DNA from: Candidatus Woesearchaeota archaeon
GTDB taxonomy: Archaea > Nanobdellota > Nanobdellia > Woesearchaeales > B72-G16
Assembly (NCBI GenBank): GCA_003650545.1
Contig: QMQO01000009.1
Location: 1-39,747, forward strand
Direction of reading: 5' to 3'
DNA length: 39,747 nt
Within the stretch, counting starts at the first letter, position 1; the number at the start of each line of letters is the position of its first letter. The position numbers were made by a program, and so were the translations under genes. Positions 1-10,227 of this stretch are shown here, in pieces. The notes below the pieces were generated by a model. The model saw only the letters and a program-made list of their open reading frames with translations, did no database searches and had not been told where the DNA came from.

Positions 1-1
1 T

Positions 2-3000
2 GGTGACTTATGCGATGGTGATCAATCCTGTTGTGAGAATAAATTAACATCTCCACCCTGTTATTGGGATGGATATTGTCAAGGAGAAATCCAGGGTTGT
101 GGTGATGTTCTAGACGAAAGTCTTTGTGCTCAATTAGCCAACATGGGTGCTCCATGCGGTTGGGATAATGGACAATGTGTGGAATCAGGTGGTGGTCCTC
201 CTGGCGAATTAGTTTGTTTAGGCGGACCTGATAATTGTCCTTTAGTACCTAATCCAGATCAGTCTGATGTTGATACAGATAACGTAGGAGATGTGTGCGA
301 TAATTGTCCAGATATTTATAATCCTAACCAACTTGATTCTGATGGCGGTTATTTATGTGTTTTTGTTGGAATGCCTATGGTTGCAGGAGGATATCCTCAG
401 ACAGGCGAACTCTATTTTGACAACTCAACAGGAATTCCATACTATGTAGCAAGCTCTAATGCGATCCTTTATAATGGAATTGTGTACGAAGATTTCGTGG
501 ACCCTCCATATGAAGGTGCTGTTGGAGTGGATTATATGGGATATGGAATAGAAAATATCAAACAAGCTGTTAAAGGAGAATACACAATTTTGTATGATGA
601 TACAACAGGTTATGATTATGGCATTGATGGAACAACAGATGTAAATCTTGCTTTGATAACAACCTGTATGGGAGAATCTGGTCCTTGTTTGCATTTAACA
701 ATGTACACACCAATGAGCAAACAAGATTTCATGAATGTTTTTGCAGGTATGCCTGTAACTATTGATTTGTGGATTGATGGTATATTCAAATCATCTGCTC
801 CTGGTGAAGATTACACGTGGGATTTTCCAGAAGCATCCGGAGTGGTGTGCGGATCCTTGAGTGCAGAAGAATGTGAAAATTATGTTGAGTGTAAATACAA
901 GTTTATTTCAGATGAATTTGGAGATGCTTGTGACAATTGTCCAAATATCTATAACCCAGCTCCAGCTCCTGGTTATCCACAGCCTGATCAAGACCAGGAT
1001 GGTTTTGGAGATGCTTGTGACAATTGTGTATATATACCAAATCCAGATCAATTAGATCTAGACCAGGATCACCTAGGCGATGTTTGTCAGCCAGATATAC
1101 CAGAGGTTCCATTCACAGAGCCAGTAGATCCTTTCTGTTCAACACAAATACCTCCTGATTTAAATGTAGACACAGATGGAGATGGTATTATTAATTCACA
1201 GGATATTTGTCCTGATGAAGCTGATAATATGTGCTATCTATATAAAGGACAAAAATTAATAACAACCACAAGTTCGCACATATTTGAGACAGGCGATCAA
1301 AATGTTGCAGTTGAAATTCCAGCAGGTAGTTTTTCGAGTGATGTAATAGTTACACTGTTAGAGTCTATTCCAAATGACCAAATAAATTCAATGGTTTTAT
1401 TACGGGGAGCTGAGGTCGATATAAAAGATACTATTTGCAATGAAATAAACTGCGAAAGTGGAATAACACTTAAGATAAGATACAATCCTGTGTTGGATAA
1501 TTTAGGAGGAGTATCTGTTTATGTATATGATGAACCAAGGGATAGATGGCTTCCTTATTCAGGTGTATGTGCTAATGGGGAATGTATAATATCAATAACT
1601 GATTGCCATAAAAAATATGGTATCGCTGTATCATGTACCACTCCAAATATGAACAATAAAATGCCTCTAGGCAACACAGGATATTTTTACACAGATAGAA
1701 TCGATCAGCCAACAATCTGGTGCCCAGGAACATATTACCTGCCAGAAGAGACATCTGTAGTTGTTGATAACTTATTGTGGTGTTCGGGTTCTAAATTAAT
1801 AGGTCACATGAATACACCATCTATTATTATCGGCTATAATGAAACATCTTCTGAACTGATGGTGCATGGATGCGATATTCAGAATGCCGGAACTGGAATA
1901 TTAACATATGAAAATGGAGTAGAGAACCCAAAAATTAAAGTTTTCAACAATGTTTTCAGAGATGTTGATACAGGAATTTATTTAGGCTCCAGTTCGAATG
2001 AAAACAGAATACGTGGAAATTGGTTTGTTAACTATGAGCATAGAGGAACAGATTATACAGACCAAACAAATGCAGGAACATTCCTAGTGCTAGACAGGAG
2101 TAGTAATAATGTCATAGACAGAAACACAGTAAAATTCTTTAATACTTTTATCCAAGCTACTGGTTCGTCAGGGAACAATGTGTTAAAGAATATTTTATTT
2201 TATGGCGACAAAATTTCAGAAGATTTTACAGGATCACAGGCTGTAGCAAACATAATATTTAAGGTGCGCAATGGTTTTGTCGGAGATTCACTGTCATTTT
2301 TAAGCAATAACCTACTGAACATTAAAGAATATTGGTTAATAAGTTCGCTCACAGGAGCAATAAACAACGAAGACAATCCAAATTTCTGGGGCGTGTATAA
2401 ACAACCATTTTATGGACCTTTCTCAGCAGGTATCCATGAATTTGATGCGTATTATATTCCAAAGCAATCTATAAATGATATAGCATACTGTGCAGATTAT
2501 TCAGATAAATATGGTATGTATAGATGTATATCAAATTCGCGCTTTGCAAGTTATGTTGTACACGATATAGATAATGTTGATTACAGGCAATTATATATGT
2601 ACGCAACTGAATCTTATTCATTCACATCAGGGTACCCTATGAGTGCTGTGTACCATGTTGGTCCTACTAATACTTATTTCAGTATACCAGCAGTCTTACA
2701 GATATACACTCGCGATCAAACCAATGCAGGCGACATGCAAATATTGTGGCGTAAAGATGATTATGATACCTGGAGTATTTGGACTGATGGTTTTTGCGAC
2801 AAAGATATTGGATATTGTATAGCTGTAATAAACCAAACAGGTCAATTTATAGTAGTTGATCTAAATCCCCCTTGTGTTGATTATGATGGTGATGGTTATC
2901 TAGGAACACCATCTGGTTGCGGACTAGATTGCAATGATTATGATGCAACAAAATGGCAATTGCTTCCTGGATATACAGATGCGGATGGTGATGGGTATGG

Positions 3001-5164
3001 TGCGGGAAGTTTGTTGCAGATTTGTTCAGGTTATGCTTTGCCAAGTGGGTATTCAGATATAAACGGAGATTGTGATGATGTTGACACAGCAAGTTATCCG
3101 GGTGCGCCTGAATTGTGCGATGGTATAGATCAGGATTGTGATGGGTTGTATGATGAAGATTTCGACCTAGACGGTGATACTTACACAACCTGTGGCACAT
3201 TGACAACTAATGGTGAGAGTGTACAATCTGACTGTAATGATAGCGATGCAACTATATGTCCAGGTTGTCCAGAAATAGTCTGTGATGGTATTGATCAAAA
3301 TTGCAATGCTTATGAAGAAATACGAACATTCAATGACCAGTTATTAGTAAAATCAGAGCATAAGAATAAACAAATAAGCAAGTTCTATGATTGGGATGCT
3401 GTGGCTGAAAAATGGAGACTATTTGAAAAATATGATCCTGATGGCTTAGTGATAAAGAACAATGAAATCGGTTTAGCTGACTTTGATGGTGATGGACAAG
3501 ACGAGCTTGTTGTAAAAGAAAAGAAATGGTGTAAGAATAACTGTGACGATATAGATACATGGTTCTACGAATGGGATGGTGATAGCTGGGAACTATACGA
3601 AAGCTCAACAGACGATGGCTTACCATTGAGAGGCAGGCATGAGGTTGCAGCTTGTGACATACTTGGCAATGACGGTATTCCAGAATTGATTGTCACAAGA
3701 GAAGGTTTCAGAAAAGAAACAAGTTTCTACCATTGGAATGCAGCCACAAAACAATGGGAACTTGTTGATTCATCTTCAGATACAGGAGTGTTCCTGAAAG
3801 GAGGCGATACAGCTTGTGGTGATTATGATAATGATGGAGTGAATGAGCTAATAGTCAAGAAAAAACATAAGAGAGGCTTTAAAATATACACGTGGGACAG
3901 TATTAATAAGATTTGGGTGCTAGAAGCAGATCTTCATAAAGCACCAAACAAACCAGGTGACGATTTAATAACAGGTCATAGTGAAATCGCCATGGGCAAT
4001 GTTCGTGGTGTAGAAACAGTGGTGATTGATCCTGATGATAACCCTGACTCAGATGGTGACGGAATTGGCGATTGTTATGATCTTTGTCCAGATATACAAG
4101 GAAGCATCTACCTTGGTTGTCCAGCAGCAGTCACAACCAGCGCAAATATCTATAACATCTTTGGTAGACACATCAAACATAAAGAAGCAAGAGAAGGTCA
4201 GGAAGTATTTATATTTGACAAGCAATGTGTTGACCAAATACTCGCTTCACAGTTTGGAATCAACTGGGAAAACCTAACAGGCGAGGTGTTCACACACAAA
4301 GAAGACGAACTAAATGCAATCTTAAGCAGTGATTGTGAAGGCTTTGTTTGCTGGACAGATGAAAGTGGCGAGTGCACTGTTGGCGTTGATAATGGCGAAT
4401 ATGTTGTCTTTGGACCATTTTCAAGCACACAATGGGTACCCCACAAAGAGCAGGTATGCTATAAAAAATGCTGTGGTAAAAGGAGAGGCAGACATAAATA
4501 CTGTACAGACTACTGTGGTATTAAATGGACGATAACACCTGAACAGTTTAGCTTTGCAGTCTATAAACCAGTGTTATCACTTACAGACGAATTTGGAGAA
4601 GCTCACTTAGACTTCATCAGATTATGGTGGGGTGATAGATTAATACCTGCTGTATTTGCAGGCACAATTGTAGGTTCAGAGTTAAACATAGTTCCAGCAG
4701 AATACTTAGTAGAGATTCCAGAAACAGAGGTAACTCCTATAGTGGAAGATGCAAATGTGACTGGAGATATAGATTATATCTACCCAATATTGATGGAAGC
4801 AGACGCTCCGTGGGAAGTTGAAGTTGGTGTAGAACCACCAGAAGGTCATAATGTATCAACAGACACAGAGATTTTTGTGGATGAGACAACCGAGGTATTG
4901 ACAATTGGTTTAGAAGAAACAAACAGCACCACTTCACCAACAGGCGCGGTAGTAGGCGTACCATCAAGTGATATAGCTCAGTTTACAGTTAGGGCAAAAC
5001 ACCCTGGTGAAAGAAACTTCAAAAAACAGACAGTCACAATAAAGACCACATTTGAACCAGAAGAAGCTAAAAAAGGTTATTTGGCAACACTAACACTAAC
5101 AATAATTGCAGTTGCAATAGCCGCACTAGCTGGTTTGTTGATCTACAAAAGGTTCAGAAAATAA
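2..5164 (+). CDS. Giant secreted/surface protein (5'-truncated by window): Cys-rich modules, thrombospondin type-3 repeats, ZU5-like segment, beta-helix-like region, MopE-like metal-binding repeats, FG-GAP-like repeats, C-terminal TM anchor
   Basis: The frame of the 143..5164 ORF is open to base 2 (GDLCDGDQSCCENKLTSPPCYWDGYC...), so the true start is upstream. Seen: DNCPxxxNPDQxDxDxDxxGDxCDNC (TSP3); CDGIDQDCDG / DCNDSDAT (MopE-like); DFDGDGQDELVV (FG-GAP); TM LATLTLTIIAVAIAALAGLLIY then KRFRK. Confidence 0.85.
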   Translation, partial: GDLCDGDQSCCENKLTSPPCYWDGYCQGEIQGCGDVLDESLCAQLANMGAPCGWDNGQCVESGGGPPGELVCLGGPDNCPLVPNPDQSDVDTDNVGDVCDNCPDIYNPNQLDSDGGYLCVFVGMPMVAGGYPQTGELYFDNSTGIPYYVASSNAILYNGIVYEDFVDPPYEGAVGVDYMGYGIENIKQAVKGEYTILYDDTTGYDYGIDGTTDVNLALITTCMGESGPCLHLTMYTPMSKQDFMNVFAGMPVTIDLWIDGIFKSSAPGEDYTWDFPEASGVVCGSLSAEECENYVECKYKFISDEFGDACDNCPNIYNPAPAPGYPQPDQDQDGFGDACDNCVYIPNPDQLDLDQDHLGDVCQPDIPEVPFTEPVDPFCSTQIPPDLNVDTDGDGIINSQDICPDEADNMCYLYKGQKLITTTSSHIFETGDQNVAVEIPAGSFSSDVIVTLLESIPNDQINSMVLLRGAEVDIKDTICNEINCESGITLKIRYNPVLDNLGGVSVYVYDEPRDRWLPYSGVCANGECIISITDCHKKYGIAVSCTTPNMNNKMPLGNTGYFYTDRIDQPTIWCPGTYYLPEETSVVVDNLLWCSGSKLIGHMNTPSIIIGYNETSSELMVHGCDIQNAGTGILTYENGVENPKIKVFNNVFRDVDTGIYLGSSSNENRIRGNWFVNYEHRGTDYTDQTNAGTFLVLDRSSNNVIDRNTVKFFNTFIQATGSSGNNVLKNILFYGDKISEDFTGSQAVANIIFKVRNGFVGDSLSFLSNNLLNIKEYWLISSLTGAINNEDNPNFWGVYKQPFYGPFSAGIHEFDAYYIPKQSINDIAYCADYSDKYGMYRCISNSRFASYVVHDIDNVDYRQLYMYATESYSFTSGYPMSAVYHVGPTNTYFSIPAVLQIYTRDQTNAGDMQILWRKDDYDTWSIWTDGFCDKDIGYCIAVINQTGQFIVVDLNPPCVDYDGDGYLGTPSGCGLDCNDYDATKWQLLPGYTDADGDGYGAGSLLQICSGYALPSGYSDINGDCDDVDTASYPGAPELCDGIDQDCDGLYDEDFDLDGDTYTTCGTLTTNGESVQSDCNDSDATICPGCPEIVCDGIDQNCNAYEEIRTFNDQLLVKSEHKNKQISKFYDWDAVAEKWRLFEKYDPDGLVIKNNEIGLADFDGDGQDELVVKEKKWCKNNCDDIDTWFYEWDGDSWELYESSTDDGLPLRGRHEVAACDILGNDGIPELIVTREGFRKETSFYHWNAATKQWELVDSSSDTGVFLKGGDTACGDYDNDGVNELIVKKKHKRGFKIYTWDSINKIWVLEADLHKAPNKPGDDLITGHSEIAMGNVRGVETVVIDPDDNPDSDGDGIGDCYDLCPDIQGSIYLGCPAAVTTSANIYNIFGRHIKHKEAREGQEVFIFDKQCVDQILASQFGINWENLTGEVFTHKEDELNAILSSDCEGFVCWTDESGECTVGVDNGEYVVFGPFSSTQWVPHKEQVCYKKCCGKRRGRHKYCTDYCGIKWTITPEQFSFAVYKPVLSLTDEFGEAHLDFIRLWWGDRLIPAVFAGTIVGSELNIVPAEYLVEIPETEVTPIVEDANVTGDIDYIYPILMEADAPWEVEVGVEPPEGHNVSTDTEIFVDETTEVLTIGLEETNSTTSPTGAVVGVPSSDIAQFTVRAKHPGERNFKKQTVTIKTTFEPEEAKKGYLATLTLTIIAVAIAALAGLLIYKRFRK

Positions 5165-5297
5165 TTTTTTCTTTTTTAAATTCTTTTTTAACTCTTTACA
5201 ACCTTTTGATAACAAAACAACATATTTATTCTAACATACAAATTTTTATAACTCAATTATTAGATATTTTATAAAAGAGCCAAAATAAGATGTTAAG

Positions 5298-6149
5298 ATG
5301 TTCAAAATAGACACTAGAAACGAAAAACTCAAGAGAGTTATACACAATGTTCTCTTAAATAAGAAATTACAAACATACTGGGTTTGCTCTAACATTAATG
5401 CGATAGATAGAATGGGGTTTAATGACCATGGCCAGAAACACATAGAAATAGTTATTAAAAATGCATTGACTATGTTTAATATTCTTAAAAGTCGCGGAGT
5501 CTACTCAAACATAATAAAGCACTACGCAAAAAATCCATTTGTCAAAAACTATGGTTTTAGTCATGATGATTCTGAAGTTATCATTTTTCTAGCAGCTTGT
5601 ACGCATGATATTGGCCACGCTGTTAGTCGCAAGGACCATCATTTTCATAGCACCTATTTAGCATTACCTTTATTAGAGGAAATCCTAGACGATATTTACC
5701 AAGAAGAACAACGTACAATTATTACTTCAGAAATTTTGCATTGCCTCGCTACAAACTATGCCAAAAAGAAACCCTTAACACTGGAAGCAAGCATTTTAAG
5801 GGTAGCAGATGCTCTTGATATGGCTGCTGGCCGCGCAAGGATTGCATTTAAATCAAATGCAGTAATTCCTGGGAAAAAAAAAGGAGAGTTCACAATTATA
5901 ACCACCGACGAAAAACCTGTTATTCATCAAACGTCTTCTTTAGGTATAAAAGAAATCATTATTAAACCTGCCCAAGAAAAACCAATATTAATAGAGATTC
6001 TTGTTGTGGATTCTTCAGCGATTTTCCAGATAGACGAATTGCTAAGGAAAAAAATTCGCGGTACGGGCCTAGAGAAATACATACAATTAATCATAAGAAG
6101 AGTTCCTGGAAAAACACACCAATTCAAAAAGATTAATTTTAAAATTTAG
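5298..6149 (+). CDS. HD-domain phosphohydrolase
   Basis: H...HD...D pattern: FNDHGQKHIE, CTHDIGHAVSRKDHHFHS, ILRVADALDM. TATA-like attttataaaag upstream. No GYP motif. Confidence 0.8.
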   Translation: MFKIDTRNEKLKRVIHNVLLNKKLQTYWVCSNINAIDRMGFNDHGQKHIEIVIKNALTMFNILKSRGVYSNIIKHYAKNPFVKNYGFSHDDSEVIIFLAACTHDIGHAVSRKDHHFHSTYLALPLLEEILDDIYQEEQRTIITSEILHCLATNYAKKKPLTLEASILRVADALDMAAGRARIAFKSNAVIPGKKKGEFTIITTDEKPVIHQTSSLGIKEIIIKPAQEKPILIEILVVDSSAIFQIDELLRKKIRGTGLEKYIQLIIRRVPGKTHQFKKINFKI

Positions 6150-6161
6150 AGAGGAATTCAA

Positions 6162-8522
6162 ATGCTTAAGCATGCTGCAGTTATAGGTTTAGATACTTTG
6201 AATATTGATTTGATGCGTTACATACCATCTTTTGATATTTTTAAAGGTTATTCTTCTCTTGAAGTATTAATAGATCCTAAATGTGATAGAATAGTTTTAG
6301 AAACAGAAGAAGACAGAAAACAGTACGAAGAAGCAATAAGAGGATTCCCCATCGTTTCCCAGAGCAATGGGGGTTGCTTGTTTAATGTTCTTTCTGCATT
6401 AAAGAGCTCAATAGGAAAGGAAAATCATCTTATTTTAGCCGGAACCCTTGGTCTTGATGAAAATGGAATGTTAGACGAGTTTGCACGTTCATATTTAAGA
6501 GAAGCGCATGAAGCAGGCATAATTGTGCTTGCCAATAAAGTACCTGTTAGTGCTGGCAAAGGTGGTACTGGTACAATAGAAGTCCTAATTTCAGATAATC
6601 CTATAGATAAACAATTTAAAGAACGCAAATTTGTAGCAAACAGAGGGGTTTCAACAGAAATTGTTTTTGACAAATCTTATTCTTCTTATCTCTACAAATT
6701 CCTAGCAGATCACGAACTCATTCTTCACTATACAATTGACTCAGAAGAAAAATTTCCAATCTATTTCTACAGGTCAGATGAACACAGACTACCTTTGCAC
6801 AAAGCTAACGGTAAGGTTCATCCCAAATATATCAACTTTGATTTTGTCTCAATCGATACAATTACCAGAAAAAGAGATTATCTTGAGGGAACACGAAGGA
6901 TTGCTGTCACAAATGGTTTTGCTTCTGAAAAACACCCCGATGTAGCTCTTAAATTCTTACAAATTGCTAGACAGAATGGCTGTGAAACCTTCTTTAGCTT
7001 TTCTAACCCAGATGTTGTTAGACATATCAATGACCTTTCTAAGAAAACAGGAACTGATTATTTTGAACAAATAATGAAAAACACAATGATCATCTCAAGC
7101 AATAAAAATGAATACGAATCAGTTGCTTCAAAAAACAATTCCAAAACTTTAAAAAACCATCCCCAAGTTTCTGTTTCTTTGTTGGATTCTTTAAGGAACA
7201 CAGAGGTGTTTCCTCCAGCATTATGTGTGTGCACCATGGGAGAAAATGGGCTTGTTCTAGTTACAAAGTCTCCTTTAAAACCAGACTTAGTAGAAGTAGA
7301 AGCAGATAAAATTTCACCAGAACTGTTTGCAGACACAACAGGCGCAGGCGATTTTATTCTTAGTAAACTTGTGAAGTACACCTTGTTAACGAGAAATATC
7401 ACTGATTTGAACCCATTCATGTTAGCTCAATATTTGCGTGAAGCAGGTACAGAGGCGTGTAAGTTTAAGGGGGGGAGTGTGCTATCTGTCGATAAGGAAA
7501 AAATGTTTATGAATCGCGTGATGAAAATCAACGATGAAGTAAGACTCGAATGTAGCAACAGTGATGAAGTTATAGAATGCTTATTAAAGCATTCTAAGGA
7601 TTTTTCAAAAGCAACAATGGGTGTGGTATATGAAGTTAGAGATGATAAGATAATGCCAATAGCTAGTACAGAAGAGATTAAACTGTACAACGATCTCGAC
7701 ATTTCAAAAACAGTGTTCAAAGAATTTCTAGAAGGCAAAGAAAAGATTCAGCTGAACGATGTATCGCAAATACTTTCTGACACTATCGCCTTTGATCACC
7801 ATACAAATGCAAAAGCTATAATTGCTTACCCTGTATTTATCGATGATAAATTAAAATACATTTATGAGCTAACTCATCATACAAAGGGTAAATTTAAATC
7901 AGACGAAGCTTACTTCTTAAGATATATTTGTACTGCTAAATATATCGATGATTCCTTACATCACGATCTTGACGAGAGGACTGGGTTATATAACGATGAA
8001 TATATGCAAAAACGTTTAAGTACAGAAATAGAAAAACTGAAAAGATTTAAAGACAGCGCCACACTGGTAATGGGAGATATTGATTTTTTTAAAAGAGTAA
8101 ATGATAACTATGATCATATAAAAGGAAACGAAGTTTTAAAAGAATTTGGCAAAATCTTTCACATAGCATTAAGAAATACTGATGTTATTGCTCGCTGGGG
8201 AGGTGAAGAATTTCTATTCTGGCTTACAAATACACCTAAAAAAAATGCAGAAATTCCTCTTACCCGGTTACAAGAGTTTATTTTAGCAAATAAATATTTG
8301 TCAGAGTTAAGAAATGACGCAGAAAAAAGAAGATTGCAAATCCCGCTGACAATGACTTTCGGCTATGTTGGATTCCCTGAAGATGTTAATGATATAAATA
8401 TGTCTACAGAAGATCTTATAAAAGACATGATCGAAAAAGCAGATTTGGCCCTTCTATATGGAAAAAGTAAATTAAATCGTAATGTTATCGTTCCTTATGA
8501 TTCTTCATTATCTTCACAGTAA
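6162..8522 (+). CDS. Fusion protein: PfkB-family (ribokinase-like) sugar/nucleoside kinase + GAF-like region + GGDEF domain
   Basis: PfkB signatures NGGCLFNVLSAL and DTTGAGDFI; C-terminal LVMGDIDFFKRVNDNYDHIKGNEVLKEF...RNTDVIARWGGEEF. SD GAGGAATT; 12 bp after the HD gene. Confidence 0.85.
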   Translation: MLKHAAVIGLDTLNIDLMRYIPSFDIFKGYSSLEVLIDPKCDRIVLETEEDRKQYEEAIRGFPIVSQSNGGCLFNVLSALKSSIGKENHLILAGTLGLDENGMLDEFARSYLREAHEAGIIVLANKVPVSAGKGGTGTIEVLISDNPIDKQFKERKFVANRGVSTEIVFDKSYSSYLYKFLADHELILHYTIDSEEKFPIYFYRSDEHRLPLHKANGKVHPKYINFDFVSIDTITRKRDYLEGTRRIAVTNGFASEKHPDVALKFLQIARQNGCETFFSFSNPDVVRHINDLSKKTGTDYFEQIMKNTMIISSNKNEYESVASKNNSKTLKNHPQVSVSLLDSLRNTEVFPPALCVCTMGENGLVLVTKSPLKPDLVEVEADKISPELFADTTGAGDFILSKLVKYTLLTRNITDLNPFMLAQYLREAGTEACKFKGGSVLSVDKEKMFMNRVMKINDEVRLECSNSDEVIECLLKHSKDFSKATMGVVYEVRDDKIMPIASTEEIKLYNDLDISKTVFKEFLEGKEKIQLNDVSQILSDTIAFDHHTNAKAIIAYPVFIDDKLKYIYELTHHTKGKFKSDEAYFLRYICTAKYIDDSLHHDLDERTGLYNDEYMQKRLSTEIEKLKRFKDSATLVMGDIDFFKRVNDNYDHIKGNEVLKEFGKIFHIALRNTDVIARWGGEEFLFWLTNTPKKNAEIPLTRLQEFILANKYLSELRNDAEKRRLQIPLTMTFGYVGFPEDVNDINMSTEDLIKDMIEKADLALLYGKSKLNRNVIVPYDSSLSSQ

Positions 8523-8618
8523 ACTTTATAAACAACCTGCATCATATTAAAGAGGTAATAAAAATCTTAAAGGTTTCAGCTGTTTCAGCTCAAATTTTTA
8601 ATATAAGAAAGACCTGCA

Positions 8619-10172
8619 ATGAAAACAAAAAAAGAACTGGGTGATTTGATTGACCTTAAACTATGGAATAAACTTCAGGCTAGCTTTGCCCAGGCAATAA
8701 AACTCCCTGTGCTCACAATAAATCCAGATGGTGAGATCATCTCAATCAGCCGTGATTTTCCGTTCTTTTGCCAAATGATTGAGAATAACGAAGAAGGCGC
8801 AAGAAAATGTACAGAATGTCGCAAACTAAATTTTGAAAAACTAAAGAAAGATGAAAATCGAATTTTATTTTATTATTGTCATGCAGATTTACTAAATATA
8901 ATGGTTCCAATCACGGTTAAAGGCGAACAAGTAGGTGCTGTTGTTTGTGAGTCTATACTACAAACAAAGAAAAACGTACCGAAGTGCAGAAAGGCGTCAG
9001 AAACTACAAAAATACCAACAGTTGAGTTTATTGATGCTATAAACGAAATGCGTATCCAAAAAAGAGAAGATGTAGAAAATTATGCAAAAGTTTTGTACAT
9101 TCTTTCTAATACTATTCCTGAGCTTGTACACCAAAAAGTGACGTCAGATCAAAAGATAAATGAATTAACAATTCTACATGATATCTCTAAAATGTTAAGT
9201 TCAACTCTAGAAATGGATAAAATGCTTGAAACTACAATGAAATTCATGAAGACTGCAGCAAAAGCAAAAGCATGCAGCACAGTTATAATTGAAGAAAATA
9301 GCAAAAAAAGATTTGAATTTGGAGAAGGCACTAATCAGTACATTAGCTTTGAGCAAGCAACTGTTGAAGAAGTCCAGAAGACAAGAAAACCTGTTGTGAT
9401 TCCTAATATCGAGAGTGAATCAGACAATAATATGTCAATAATATCTATTCCTATGAGTGTGAAAAACAAAGTAATCGGAGCAATAAATATATATGGCGCA
9501 CCTATCGAAAAGATGGGTGAGCACGATCTGAACTTTTTAACTATCATAACAAACCAAACAGCGTTAGCTGTTCAGAACGCCCAGCAATACGAACAAATCA
9601 AAGAACTAGCAATAACTGATAAACTAACATCATTGTATAACAGGCGACATTTTGAAAAACTAGTAGATACAGAGATTGAGCGTAGTAAACGTTATTCACA
9701 TCCGTTATCAATAGCTTTGCTTGACATAGACAACTTTGGTCACTACAACAATACGCATGGTCATCCTCGCGGTGACGAACTACTAGAGAACCTTTCAAAT
9801 ATATTAAAGCAGTGCACGCGCAAGATAGATATTCTTGGCAGATACGGTGGTGAGGAATTTATAATAGTCATGCCCAACACGAACGAGCAAGACGCGATAA
9901 ATGTTACTGAGCGAATAAGAAAAGCTATTGAAGAATTTGATTTTTATGGCCGTGACAAACAACCACTTGGAAAGGTTACAGCTTCAATTGGAGTTGTCAC
10001 TAATTTCAATTTTTCCAAAAAACAAGCTGAGTTAGTAGAAGCTGCTGACAGAGCACTCTACAATGCAAAAAATTCCGGCAGAAATCGGGTTATACATGAA
10101 ATCATTCCTGGTAACGATCCAATGGAACAGAAAAGCTTTGATGACTTTGTATTTAAAGGTGTTAAGGACTAA
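8619..10172 (+). CDS. PocR ligand-sensing domain + GAF + GGDEF domain protein (putative diguanylate cyclase)
   Basis: N-terminus LPVLTINPDGEIISISRDFPFFCQMI...CRKLNF...YYCHADLLNIMVPITVKGEQVGAVVCE (PocR-like); GAF-like middle; DKLTSLYNRRHFE...LLDIDNFGHYNNTHGHPRGDELL...RKIDILGRYGGEEF. Confidence 0.87.
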   Translation: MKTKKELGDLIDLKLWNKLQASFAQAIKLPVLTINPDGEIISISRDFPFFCQMIENNEEGARKCTECRKLNFEKLKKDENRILFYYCHADLLNIMVPITVKGEQVGAVVCESILQTKKNVPKCRKASETTKIPTVEFIDAINEMRIQKREDVENYAKVLYILSNTIPELVHQKVTSDQKINELTILHDISKMLSSTLEMDKMLETTMKFMKTAAKAKACSTVIIEENSKKRFEFGEGTNQYISFEQATVEEVQKTRKPVVIPNIESESDNNMSIISIPMSVKNKVIGAINIYGAPIEKMGEHDLNFLTIITNQTALAVQNAQQYEQIKELAITDKLTSLYNRRHFEKLVDTEIERSKRYSHPLSIALLDIDNFGHYNNTHGHPRGDELLENLSNILKQCTRKIDILGRYGGEEFIIVMPNTNEQDAINVTERIRKAIEEFDFYGRDKQPLGKVTASIGVVTNFNFSKKQAELVEAADRALYNAKNSGRNRVIHEIIPGNDPMEQKSFDDFVFKGVKD

Positions 10173-10227
10173 ACATTGTTAAAGACTAAACATTTATAAA
10201 TCAGGACATTTCTATCGTAACTAAAAG

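Noticed and set aside
425-4967. Minus-strand ORFs opposite the first giant gene, e.g. 2847..3206 His/Asn-rich
   Set aside because: Composition mirrors the Asp/Gly-rich repeats on the coding strand; shadow ORFs.
5298-6149. HD-GYP c-di-GMP phosphodiesterase call for the HD protein
   Set aside because: HD residues are present but no GYP motif is visible, so only a general HD phosphohydrolase is supported.
8574-8591. Tandem 9-mer TTTCAGCTG/TTTCAGCTC upstream of the PocR-GGDEF gene
   Set aside because: Only two copies; too little to claim a regulatory element.
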